Origin: Lentisphaerota bacterium
Lineage (GTDB): Bacteria > Verrucomicrobiota > Kiritimatiellia > UBA8416 > JABMPJ01
Reading direction: 5' to 3'
Assembly: GCA_013203785.1 (NCBI GenBank)
Contig: JABMPJ010000166.1
Location: 1-57,164 of the forward strand
DNA: 57,164 bases
Shown: piece after piece, positions 16,614-25,800 of the stretch
Layout of the letters: every line of letters begins with the position of its first letter
How positions within the stretch are numbered: the first letter of the stretch is position 1
Notes under the pieces: model-generated
Databases searched by the model: none
What the model saw: only the letters and a program-made list of their open reading frames with translations
Told to the model about the DNA's origin: nothing
Program-made: the position numbers and the translations under genes

Positions 16614-17237
16614 TTACTCTTTCCCATTCCATTCCGCAAAATTCTGTAGCAACCGCAATCCAATCCGCCCGGATTTCTCGGGGTGGAACTGCGTGGCCAC
16701 CAGGTTGTCGCGACCGAGCACCGAGGCAAAGGTCACGCCGGCATACTCCGTCTCGCCCAGGATGCAGGACGTGACCGATGGCTCGGGGTGATAGCTATGC
16801 ACGAAGTAGAATTCACTCTCGTCCTCAATGCCTGCAAAAATCGGGTGGCCCTTGGTTTGTTTGACCGTGTTCCATCCGATCTGAGGCACCTTAACAAGGG
16901 GATCGGTTGGTCGAAAGAGCCTCACAGCGCCCTCCACCAACCCGACCGTATCGACGCCCCCATCCTCTTCCGAATGACCCAGAATGATCTGGGTGCCGAG
17001 GCAGATGCCCAGGAAGGGCGTGCCGTTCGCCACCACCGTGCGAATCACAGCCGCCAGGCCAAGCTCATTGAGATGTCCCATGGCCGCGCCAGCCGCCCCC
17101 ACACCCGGAAAAATCACACGTTCCGCTGAGAGGATCTCAGCCGAATCCGATGTGATATGGGCCTCAAGGCCCAGCGATTCGCAGGCCAGCCGCACACTGG
17201 TCAGGTTACCCGCCTTGTAGTCAATAATGGCAATCAT
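16614..17237 (-). CDS. hisH: Imidazole glycerol phosphate synthase, glutamine amidotransferase subunit HisH
   Basis: 207 aa from the ATG at 17237, where the conserved IAIIDYKAGNLTSV begins; a TTG at 17273 would add a non-conserved leader. It is a class I glutaminase supplying ammonia to HisF. The catalytic Cys is in LGICLGTQIILGHSEE (about residue 79), the oxyanion strand is in FPGVGAAG, and the His/Glu of the triad are in QFHPEKSGRIG. It is directly upstream of hisF; other his genes are not in the window. Confidence 0.95.
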   Translation of the reverse strand: MIAIIDYKAGNLTSVRLACESLGLEAHITSDSAEILSAERVIFPGVGAAGAAMGHLNELGLAAVIRTVVANGTPFLGICLGTQIILGHSEEDGGVDTVGLVEGAVRLFRPTDPLVKVPQIGWNTVKQTKGHPIFAGIEDESEFYFVHSYHPEPSVTSCILGETEYAGVTFASVLGRDNLVATQFHPEKSGRIGLRLLQNFAEWNGKE

Positions 17238-17375
17238 GGGCAGGATGCTAGCCGCCCCCGTCGCGGCGGTCAAGCCCCGCCCCCCCGCAAATCCTCACCG
17301 CGCGCTCCAAGCCCCGCCCGCGCCGTTGATGGTCGGTGGCTCTTGGGGACGATGGTCATGGAGGAAACAGCCATC

Positions 17376-17404
17376 TTGCGTCCGGAGGGTACTCCCGCTA
17401 GCAT
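17376..17404 (+). promoter_or_regulatory. Candidate sigma-70 promoter for the PIG-L gene
   Basis: TTGCGT (17376-17381) and TAGCAT (17399-17404) are separated by 17 bases. The predicted transcription start falls at about 17411-17412, on the ATG I favour for the next gene. That ATG has no ribosome site, so a leaderless transcript is possible. Confidence 0.35.
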
Positions 17405-17411
17405 CTCCCCC

Positions 17412-18869
17412 ATGCTCCATCGTCCGTCCCAAAAAAGCCTTGCCATCTTCTCAATTCTCACGGTCATTGCGATTGGCTTTGGGGTGCTGTTCCGTCATAG
17501 ACACATCGGGAACCGCCACGAAGATACGGAAGGGCTGACGCCCCTCTCTTTTGCGGCCACTGATCGCATTCTCATCCTGGCGCCACATCCAGATGACGAG
17601 ATACTGGGTTGCGGTGGAGTCATTCGCCATGCGGTCGAGCACCACATACCCGTCCGAATCGTATTTCTGACGTATGGCGACTTCAACGAGTGGTCGTTTG
17701 CCCTCAACCAAAAACACCCGGTACTGAAAGCTGAGGCGGTCATGGCCATGGCGGAAGCGCGGCGCAACGAGGCCATATCCGCAGCCGCGGAGCTCGGCCT
17801 GTCAGCGACAAATCTCGTGTTTCTGGGGTATCCGGATGGCGGCACTATGAAGCTCTGGCTCAATCTGTATGACACCCGAAAGCCCTATCGTCATCCGTTG
17901 ACCAAGGCGACGGCGGTTCCCTATCCAAACGCTTTCCGGCCCGGCGCGCCCTACAAGGGTGCCGAAATTATCCGTGATTTGAGAGCCATCTTTGCCGAGT
18001 TCCTACCCACCAAGGTGTTTGTGTCGCATCCCGCCGACTTGCACCCCGATCACAAAGCCCTTTATCTCTTCACCAACGTTGTGCTGTGGGAAATGGAGGG
18101 GGGGGCTGCGCGTGAGATCTACCCCTATCTCGTTCACTTCAAAGACTGGCCGCCACAGCGGGGGGTACGGCCAGAGGCCTCCTTGATGCCCCCTTCACGG
18201 TCTACCCTGGACACATCATGGTGTATCTATACACTAGACAGCGCGGCGGTCACCCTCAAACGAAAGGCTTTGGACCGACATGCCACGCAGACCGCAGCAG
18301 CCGGACGCTACCTGTACTCCTTCGTACGCCGCAACGAACTCTTTGGCGACGTGGTTTCGATTCAATTGTCCCCGGAACACTCGGTCGTCGATGAGTCCAC
18401 CGGAGAACTTTCCAGCTGGGACCGCGAGCTATCGACGGAGAACCGGGCACGCATGGTGGGCATCGAGAAGCGCGAGATCGCCCTGGAGAAGGGCCGGTTG
18501 TCTATCACCCTAATACTCACCCGGCCGGTGGCCATGCTGACGGGCATGTCTCTCTATATCTTCGGACAGCGGACCGATCGGCCTTTTGAACAGATGCCCC
18601 GACTACATATCCGGCTCGGAGCCACCCAACATCAGGTCACAGACCGCGGACGACCCCTTCCCTCCAACATCATCACATTGGTGCGCAGCGCCCGGAAAGT
18701 AAAACTGACACTCCCGCTCAATATGCTCCAGCAACCTGAGCGAGTGTTCGTCGGCTGCCGCACCTACGTGGGGGCCCTTCCGGTGGATGCCGCCATGTGG
18801 CGTATCATTGACCTTCCCCGTGGGGGTACCGCTGAAGGCGGGAGTCCAAACGGCGAGACGATTCCATGA
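17412..18869 (+). CDS. PIG-L (LmbE-like) family deacetylase
   Basis: About 485 aa from the ATG at 17412. ATGs at 17352 or 17358 would add 18-20 residues before the membrane segment; frames further upstream would run into hisH. Residues 8-28 (KSLAIFSILTVIAIGFGVLF) form a signal anchor. The PIG-L zinc site is LAPHPDDEILGCGG (near residue 55) with the distal HPADLHPDHK. The family removes acetyl groups from N-acetylglucosamine-type sugars. The C-terminal 170 residues form an additional, probably beta-rich domain that I cannot name. The enzyme is likely exported or membrane-tethered. Its stop overlaps the GNAT gene as ATGA. Confidence 0.85.
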   Translation: MLHRPSQKSLAIFSILTVIAIGFGVLFRHRHIGNRHEDTEGLTPLSFAATDRILILAPHPDDEILGCGGVIRHAVEHHIPVRIVFLTYGDFNEWSFALNQKHPVLKAEAVMAMAEARRNEAISAAAELGLSATNLVFLGYPDGGTMKLWLNLYDTRKPYRHPLTKATAVPYPNAFRPGAPYKGAEIIRDLRAIFAEFLPTKVFVSHPADLHPDHKALYLFTNVVLWEMEGGAAREIYPYLVHFKDWPPQRGVRPEASLMPPSRSTLDTSWCIYTLDSAAVTLKRKALDRHATQTAAAGRYLYSFVRRNELFGDVVSIQLSPEHSVVDESTGELSSWDRELSTENRARMVGIEKREIALEKGRLSITLILTRPVAMLTGMSLYIFGQRTDRPFEQMPRLHIRLGATQHQVTDRGRPLPSNIITLVRSARKVKLTLPLNMLQQPERVFVGCRTYVGALPVDAAMWRIIDLPRGGTAEGGSPNGETIP

Positions 18870-19573
18870 GTACAAATACCGTTCGACACTTCATGCCACT
18901 GGATCTGGCCGCCGTCCAACTCATCTGTTACGACACCGCCTTGCGGGGCGCCACACTGAGGGGTGTATTCGACGACGTCCGGCTGGTGGCAGATGCGATT
19001 CTGCTCTATCACATCAAGGTCGAGCCCGATTCGTTCCTGGTCGCGGGGGCCGAAACTCGTGTGTCTGGCTACATCGCAGGCTGCGTGGACACGCGACGCT
19101 TCGACAGACTGTACAGGCGACGGGTCTTGCCCTCTCTGGTTCTACGTATCGCCACACAAGGTCACTGGGCGCACCGCATCTGCCGCCGCCTGCTCTACGA
19201 TAGCATGGCCTATGGTCGGGTCTTGCATGCGCAAAGGCAGCGCTTTCTGGAGGCCTATCCCGCCCACCTCCATATCAACGTCGCCCAGTCGGCCCGCGGC
19301 GCGGGGATGGGATCATCCCTCCTCGCAGCCTTCACCGCCCATCTCGCCACGCACGGCGTCTGTGGCGTTCATGCCGTAGTGCAATCGCCACACGGTGCCG
19401 CATTCTTTGCAGAGCACGGCTTCACCGTGCTCGCACACTACCAATCCCCCCCCCTGCTCCACCTGCCACCGGCCGATGTCAGGATCATGGGATTGACCTG
19501 CATGGACACTCACTCAAAAGGGAAGCCCGAGCTCTTGGATACGGCGCTGAATGGTGCGACGAGAGAGCTGTAG
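18866..19573 (+). CDS. GNAT family N-acetyltransferase
   Basis: 235 aa. The acetyl-CoA-binding motif A is visible as LHINVAQSARGAGMGSSLL (about 132-150), following the Q/R-x-x-G-x-G/A pattern, and a later VQSPHGAAFFAEHGFTVLAH segment is motif B. The substrate cannot be predicted. It starts inside the PIG-L stop, so a deacetylase and an acetyltransferase are co-translated, which suggests related amino-sugar substrates (inference). Its last 60 bases overlap, in convergent orientation, the 3' end of the NtrC-type regulator. Confidence 0.8.
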   Translation: MSTNTVRHFMPLDLAAVQLICYDTALRGATLRGVFDDVRLVADAILLYHIKVEPDSFLVAGAETRVSGYIAGCVDTRRFDRLYRRRVLPSLVLRIATQGHWAHRICRRLLYDSMAYGRVLHAQRQRFLEAYPAHLHINVAQSARGAGMGSSLLAAFTAHLATHGVCGVHAVVQSPHGAAFFAEHGFTVLAHYQSPPLLHLPPADVRIMGLTCMDTHSKGKPELLDTALNGATREL

Positions 19574-20884
19574 CCTCTCTGCGGCGAGCGTACGGTTGCC
19601 ATCGCAGCGTCGCAGTGTCTGCAGCAGAATTTCCTTTTCCAATTCTGCGAAGCTCATGTCGGGGGGGACGACCAGGCGATCGTCCTGGGCCACAGCGCCC
19701 TCCTTAAAATGCACATCCTCAGCTCTCAGAATGGCCCCCTTCGCCATCACCACAGACACCTCCACGATATTGCGAAGCTCTCGGACGTTGCCGGGCCAGT
19801 CATGCCCCTCAAGCGCTTCGTAATATCCCGGCTCCACGGTTGTGATTCGACGCCCCATATCGTGGCAGGTCGTGGCAAGGAAATGATCCGCGAGCGGACG
19901 AATATCACTGCGACGTCCACGCAGTGGAGGTAACTGGATGGTCATGACCTTCAAGCGATAGAGCAGGTCCTGCCGGAAATCGCCGGCCTCGACCAATTCC
20001 TCCAGGTCGATATTGGAAGCCGAGATCACCCTGACATCCACCCGAATCGATTCCTGTCCGCCCACGCGAAACATCTCCCGCTCCTCCAGCACTCGCAGGA
20101 GCTTTACCTGTACGGAAGGGGGGGCACTGCCGACCTCGTCGAGGAAAAGGGTGCCTCCATGCGCGCGCTCGAATGCTCCGCGATGCTGATTCATCGCGCC
20201 CGTAAAGGCGCCCTTCTCGTGGCCGAACAGTTCAGAATCCAGCAGGCTCTCGGTGAAGGCACCGCAGCTGACGGCCACGAAGGGTCCCTCCATGCGTTTG
20301 CCATCCACATGCAGAGCGCGCGCCACCAGCTCCTTGCCGGTGCCGGTTTCCCCCAGCACCAACACGGTCGTATCCACGCTCGCCAGCGACTCGATTTGTG
20401 AAAGTATGGGCTGCATCGCACCCGACCGCGCCACCATGGCACGCGCCGAGTAGCGATCCTTCAGGGCGGACTCCAGCCGGGCCACGCGCTGGCGCAACCG
20501 GTTCGTCTCCAGGGCGCGGCCCACACGCGATCGAAGATCGTTCAGGTCGAGCGGTTTGGGCAGGTAGTCATAGGCACCGATCTTGAGGGCCTCCACCGCG
20601 TTGCTGACCGTACCGAAGGCCGTCATCATCAGCACAGGGACCTGAGGGTCGATCCGCAGAATGCGAGTCAGCACTTCAATGCCGCTGATATCCGGCAGCA
20701 TCAGATCGCACAGCACCACATCACAGGCCTGCTGCTTGAAAGCCTCCACACCCTCCATGCCCGTGAGTGCGGCTACGGGGTCGCAGTCCATTCGTGCGAT
20801 CGCGTTGGCCACCGAACGGGAGCCATCCGGATCATCTTCGACGATCAGTATGCGTGCCTTCTCCATCTTCACCTTTCCATTCAT
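19514..20884 (-). CDS. NtrC-family sigma-54-dependent response regulator
   Basis: 456 aa with receiver, AAA+ and Fis-type helix-turn-helix domains. Phosphoacceptor D60 lies in LCDLMLPDISG. Walker A is GETGTGKE, and the sigma-54-contacting loop GAFTGA is intact (about 226-231), so it should activate sigma-54 promoters. The C-terminus (GNRTLAAERLQLSRRTIQRR) is the DNA-binding helix-turn-helix. It overlaps the stop of the sensor kinase upstream (ATGA), forming a two-component pair. Its 3' end overlaps the convergent GNAT gene. A possible target is the sigma-54-like site at 12214. Confidence 0.93.
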   Translation of the reverse strand: MNGKVKMEKARILIVEDDPDGSRSVANAIARMDCDPVAALTGMEGVEAFKQQACDVVLCDLMLPDISGIEVLTRILRIDPQVPVLMMTAFGTVSNAVEALKIGAYDYLPKPLDLNDLRSRVGRALETNRLRQRVARLESALKDRYSARAMVARSGAMQPILSQIESLASVDTTVLVLGETGTGKELVARALHVDGKRMEGPFVAVSCGAFTESLLDSELFGHEKGAFTGAMNQHRGAFERAHGGTLFLDEVGSAPPSVQVKLLRVLEEREMFRVGGQESIRVDVRVISASNIDLEELVEAGDFRQDLLYRLKVMTIQLPPLRGRRSDIRPLADHFLATTCHDMGRRITTVEPGYYEALEGHDWPGNVRELRNIVEVSVVMAKGAILRAEDVHFKEGAVAQDDRLVVPPDMSFAELEKEILLQTLRRCDGNRTLAAERLQLSRRTIQRRIQELGLPF

Positions 20885-22275
20885 GTGCGAGGGGCGTGCG
20901 ACGCGGTCACGCCCGCGAGCGGCAGGCGCATGCTGAAACAGGCACCACCGCCCTCGGCCTCCGTAACATCAATCGTACCTCCGCACTTCTCAATAGCCGT
21001 ACGAGCAAGAAATAAGCCAAGCCCCGTGCCGCCCGGGCGTGTGGTAACGAATTTCTCGAAAACATGATCGCGTTCTCCGGCCGGAATGCCGGGGCCACAA
21101 TCCGCCACCTCCAGGAGGGCCATCTCCTCTTCACGCCGTAGACTTACTACAATTCGCCCCCCCTGGGGCGAATGCTGCTCGGCATTCATTAGCACGTTCA
21201 GCAGGCCCCGGCGCAGAGAGGTGGCGTATGCGCTCACCTGCAGATGATCTTCCATCATACGCGCGTCGACAGTGACCTTCTGGCGAGCCAGGCGGGTCTC
21301 AATCATCTTGAGACAGTCCTTCACGCAGACCCCCAAGTCCATCGCCTGCTGCTCTTCCTCCTGCGGCGACGACAGGGAGAGAAACTGTTGCAGGACCTCT
21401 TCCATCCGTTCGGCCGCGTGCGTCGCACGCGTGGCCAGCTCCTTGATCGTCTCGCGCGATCCGGCCGCCTCGCTGTCCGCCTCTTCGCGCAACATCTGGA
21501 CATCCAGCTTGAGGGAGGAGAGTGGATTACGGAAGTCATGAACCACCCCGCCAGCCATCGACCCGGCGAACGCAAGGTGCTCCTCCTTCTGCCGCCGCTT
21601 CTCGTACGCCTCCTCGCGTCGCATCACCCACAGCACCAGTATAATGCAGAATCCGAATGCCACAGCCACCGTCACCACGGCCACTTCAAACATAGCCGTC
21701 GTAGCGGCGACCGGTCCGGCGGCTTCCCGATCGACGATTTCGCGGCGCAATGCTACCTCGACCGATTTGACACTGCCGTTGACGGATACCACATCCTTGG
21801 TGAAGGTCACCACCGGGATGTCGTGATCGCCCGTGCGCAACACCTTCAAGCGGAGTCTGACATTGCGCGGCAAGGGCGCAGAACTCCACTCGGGCCCCGA
21901 TCGCTCACGCGCGGGGAGTTGGACCGTTTCGCCACTCGGATGGGGCGCCACTTGCCTGTGAAAGACCGACACGCCGTTCTCGGTTACGGCCACGTATTGC
22001 AGTCCCTGCTCCACGGTATAGAAAGATTGCACCAGGGCCGAGAAATGCTCCCAGCTCGTGACCGTCCGGTTGGAGACGACCTCCGTCTGTCCCGCCAGAT
22101 AGGCATCCATGGCGACCCCGAGCTGCAATACATTGCGCGTGGCCGCCGTATGGACTTGGCGGTGATGCAAACGGAGCAGGACCCACAGGGAAAGACCGGC
22201 CGTCAGGGCGATTCCAAGAATCAGAACCGCCAGCAGACGCCGTAAATCCACCTCGTGTTGCTTTGAATCCTTCAT
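20881..22275 (-). CDS. Sensor histidine kinase (NtrB-like, membrane-bound)
   Basis: 464 aa from the ATG at 22275; a longer frame from 22323 is possible. Two membrane segments (about 12-34 and 185-220) bracket an extracytoplasmic sensor domain of unknown ligand. The phospho-acceptor His is in AGGVVHDFRNPLSSLKLDV. The ATPase domain has N, G1 and G2 boxes (LMNAEQHSP, DCGPGIPAGE and GGTGLGLFLAR). It is the partner of the sigma-54 activator that overlaps its stop. The upstream spacer shows no clear promoter. Confidence 0.92.
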   Translation of the reverse strand: MKDSKQHEVDLRRLLAVLILGIALTAGLSLWVLLRLHHRQVHTAATRNVLQLGVAMDAYLAGQTEVVSNRTVTSWEHFSALVQSFYTVEQGLQYVAVTENGVSVFHRQVAPHPSGETVQLPARERSGPEWSSAPLPRNVRLRLKVLRTGDHDIPVVTFTKDVVSVNGSVKSVEVALRREIVDREAAGPVAATTAMFEVAVVTVAVAFGFCIILVLWVMRREEAYEKRRQKEEHLAFAGSMAGGVVHDFRNPLSSLKLDVQMLREEADSEAAGSRETIKELATRATHAAERMEEVLQQFLSLSSPQEEEQQAMDLGVCVKDCLKMIETRLARQKVTVDARMMEDHLQVSAYATSLRRGLLNVLMNAEQHSPQGGRIVVSLRREEEMALLEVADCGPGIPAGERDHVFEKFVTTRPGGTGLGLFLARTAIEKCGGTIDVTEAEGGGACFSMRLPLAGVTASHAPRT

Positions 22276-22801
22276 AACCTGAACCTGACCATTCGCCGCC
22301 TGCAACCGGCCACTCTGACACACCTCACTGCGCAGTCAGTCACGCCTCCGCAGGTGGGACCCGGCCATTAGCCCCACTACATCGGGCTTTTCGTCAGCCT
22401 TTAGTGCATTGGCACATCTACTGCTATGAAACCAATAGCAAGGATCATACCGCAGACTACTATCATGTACCCCCACCATATGAAAGGAGGAACAATAGAC
22501 GACGAGACGGCTCGCCTCGGATCGCATTCCTCTTAAGAGATGCTGAGATCCCGAGGGCTCGATACTGGTGCGCCTGTCCAGGCCGCCATTCGGGCATGAG
22601 CCGTCTCTCTCCCTTCTTTGGCCGCACCGATGCACACGCATCCGTCAATACCTATTTGCTATTCTGGGGGCTGACCCCACGGGTGGAGCCGTCCTCTCCG
22701 AGCCTTCCGGGCGGCAGCATGGCGGAGAGATTGTTTCGGTGGCGGACGCCGCCGGCAGGGCCGGGCTGATCCAGACATGAAGCATCATGATGGCGTCTGT
22801 C
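22276..22801. other. Spacer between the 1286-aa gene and the sensor kinase, no gene seen
   Basis: Open frames here look like chance products. Two short perfect inverted repeats are present: GAGACGGCTC (22504-22513) with GAGCCGTCTC (22598-22607), and CTCTCCG (22694-22700) with CGGAGAG (22723-22729). Neither is followed by a T-run. The spacer should contain the kinase promoter and the end of the large operon to its right, but no consensus element stands out. Confidence 0.4.
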
Positions 22802-25800
22802 TCAGTACGAACGAGTTGATTGGGGGGCGGTTGCTCTATACCAGCGTCCCTGTCCGGGAGCGAGGGAGACGGAAACGGCAGCGTCGACCAGGCTGCTGAA
22901 GATGGGGTTGGTGCGAACCGTGGTCGCCAGGCTGGTGGCGCGGGGATTGTGCGCATAGAAATAGACGACTCCAGGCGCGCGAGAGCCCCACTCAATGACC
23001 AGATCGGGATCGTCGGCAGTGAGCAGGTTGCCCGCCGCGACGCGGAAAGGCTGATCGAGCGCCTCGACAACGGTGTGCAGGAGCGAACCACCGGAGGGAG
23101 CAACCCGCAGTACCCCATCCCGTTCGACAGCGCAGGTCCAGTGCGGGTTGACCCCGTCGAGCGTTAGCGGCAACGCATCGCGACGCTGGACCGAGGTGGC
23201 CACCGTGGCCGCAGCACCGTGGCGGCCGACCATGCGAATACGATAGCCGGTCTGCACGGTGGTGCCGGGCGTAAGACCGGTGACGGTCGCATTGGCAGTG
23301 TAGCGGGTGACCAGCGCGCGGAGCTGTTCGGGTGAGGTGATCGATCCGGGCCAGAGCAGAACCAGGAACGCCGTTCGATGAGTCTCGCCGGCAGCAAAGG
23401 CGCGGCCGGGCGTTGTGAGCTCGACATGCTCACGTCCATTCCAAACCCCCTTCAGGTTCGAAAACTCGGCTTGATAGGCCGTAGCGTCGAGCGGAATAAC
23501 TACGAGATTTCCGGCGTCGCTCGGCCAGAGCATGAGCGGGCTGCCAGGCGCAAGGGCATGGCGGTGCTGTTCGCCAGCCACAATGGACGCGAACGCCTCG
23601 GTCACGAGATTGTTCCCCACATCGGTACAGGTATAGCGCCACGCAGGTGCGAGGGGTGGCATCATGGCAAGCGCGAGCACACCGATGCTATCGAGGGTGC
23701 CAGCAGGAATATCCTGCTGCGCTGTTAGCTCTGTTTCTACCAACGTGGCGGTTGCACCATCCACGGCGGGTCGGTAGACGGTCAGGGCGGTTCGCGAACG
23801 GAAGTGGTTGCCGGGCGGGTTAAAGTCATAGGTGATGACATGATGATCGCCCGAAGCGGATCGAATCCGCAACTCGGACTCGACATGGTCCTCGGTATGT
23901 CCATCGCTGAAGCGAATGCGAGGGCAGGGCCTGAAGTATTTGCACGGCTGAATGATACCGGTCTCGATGATACGCGGCACCAGCTCGCGCGCGTCTTTGA
24001 GCATGCCCACCTGGCCAGCGGCCTGGCCAGTATGCCAATTGGAGTGCTGGAGGAAGATCTCGCGTTCGTCGTAGACAAAACGGGAAGGCACACGCGCCAA
24101 GGAGGCGATTGTGTTCTGGTTGTCGCCGCACATACTACAGTAGAAGCCCTGCTCTACGACGTGAAAACGACCGCTGTATGCCTCGCTGCCATCAGCGGCT
24201 TCGATATGCGTCATAAGATCGCCCTCCGTCGTGATGAGGAGCGGCTCAACGACAGTGAAGCGTCGCGTGTGTGGATACCAGCGCCTCACAACGGCGTCGT
24301 TGTGATAGAGGGTCACGCGCGTCAGGGGGACTGTGTGTGAGGCATCGAGATGGAGATAGATCCGGGTGTGGCCGCAAAACACCTGTCCGCCGCCACTTTC
24401 ACCGTTGGTGGTTTGGTCAGATGTAAAGGCGTAGCCCTCGAAGCGGGGCCCGTTGCTCACCATCGAGGCGTAGTGAAACGCTCCGATGCGCTCACGGCGC
24501 GTGGCGTGAACGAGCGTATGCCACCCCTTGGCGGCCGCCGTGATCGCAGCCGGCGAACGATAGTCACCTGAGACACGCGGGTACGGGCCATACCCGCCGG
24601 CCAGCAAGTCCCGATAGAGGGCACGGGCATCGCCGTGCGCTGCACCGTCACAATCGAATGTAAAGAGATCGAGGCCGCGCCAGAAACGCTGGAAGAAGGG
24701 CGAGATCGTGCTGTCGCGCGACTGCATGAGCGTGGGCACGGCATTCTTGCCACCGGAGAAGGCTCCGCCAAGAAACTTCCACAAGAGGGCGTAGGGATTC
24801 CCGAAATCTGACACGTCCGGCAGTCGCTCGATGGACTGAAAACTGTACGCGCTGACGTGCCCTCTCCCCCGCTGTTGATCAGGCGGTAGGGGGGTATCCT
24901 CATAGCCATCCTTGAAGCGGATACCGGGCAAGGCAGCAAAATTGGTGGATGAGGCCTCGCGGCAGTCGCGCACGAGGGCTTCGTAACGATCCGACGTGAG
25001 CGATGCAACGGGATCTGTAAAGACGAGAAAATCGAGCCCGGCCTGCCGCGCGGCTTCCACCATATTGCTCACAGTTGCGACGCCGCCGCCATGAAGGGAG
25101 CGAGCACCGATGAGTCCCCGGTAGATCGGCGTCGGCCGCAGCAGCAGATCGTTACCGGCGTCCGGCGGCTCGCAGCGCGCCATCAGTGTTTCAGCCGATT
25201 CGTCGTTCTGGCCGGGCGCAAGGAGCCACAGTTCGCCGAGGGCTGCAGTGGTGCCCTCACCGCCGCTGCCGAGAGAAAATGTGACTTCGATAGATCCGTT
25301 TGTGACCGCTTCGGCAGGTAGGGTGATCGACTCAAGACGAGGTCCCTGCTTCTGCTCAAAACGCGACGGGAGCCACTCATTCTCCAGCGACTTGTCTCCC
25401 CATGCAACACGCACGGCACGTCCAGCATCTCCGCTGTAGTCCCAGTGCACGAACATAACCCGATACGCCACCCCGGACGTGAGTCCATCGAATCGGTAAC
25501 GCAGGGAGTCCTTCGTTATGAGCCGTGCATTGGCGGCTGTAGCATGGAAACGGAACGCCCGCGACCAGCGGACAATGCGGCTAGGATCAGAGGCGAGGTA
25601 ACCGGCACCGACACCGGATCGGTAGGGTCGGTCGGAGACGGCACCGCAGTCGATATAGGCGCTCACGCTATAGCCGGGGGGAAGCCGGGTGGACAGCACG
25701 CTGCTCAACCACGCCATTTTATCGACCGCAATAGGCACGTTGCCCGCCACGAGCGTCGCGGCAGCGGCCGGCGGTGGGGTGACCGCACGTGCATAGCCGG

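Noticed and set aside
21244-22245. 333-codon plus-strand frame opposite the sensor kinase
   Set aside because: His/Arg-rich shadow of a gene with clear kinase motifs.
22404-22769. 121-codon plus-strand frame in the spacer
   Set aside because: No ribosome site, biased composition and no recognisable pattern.
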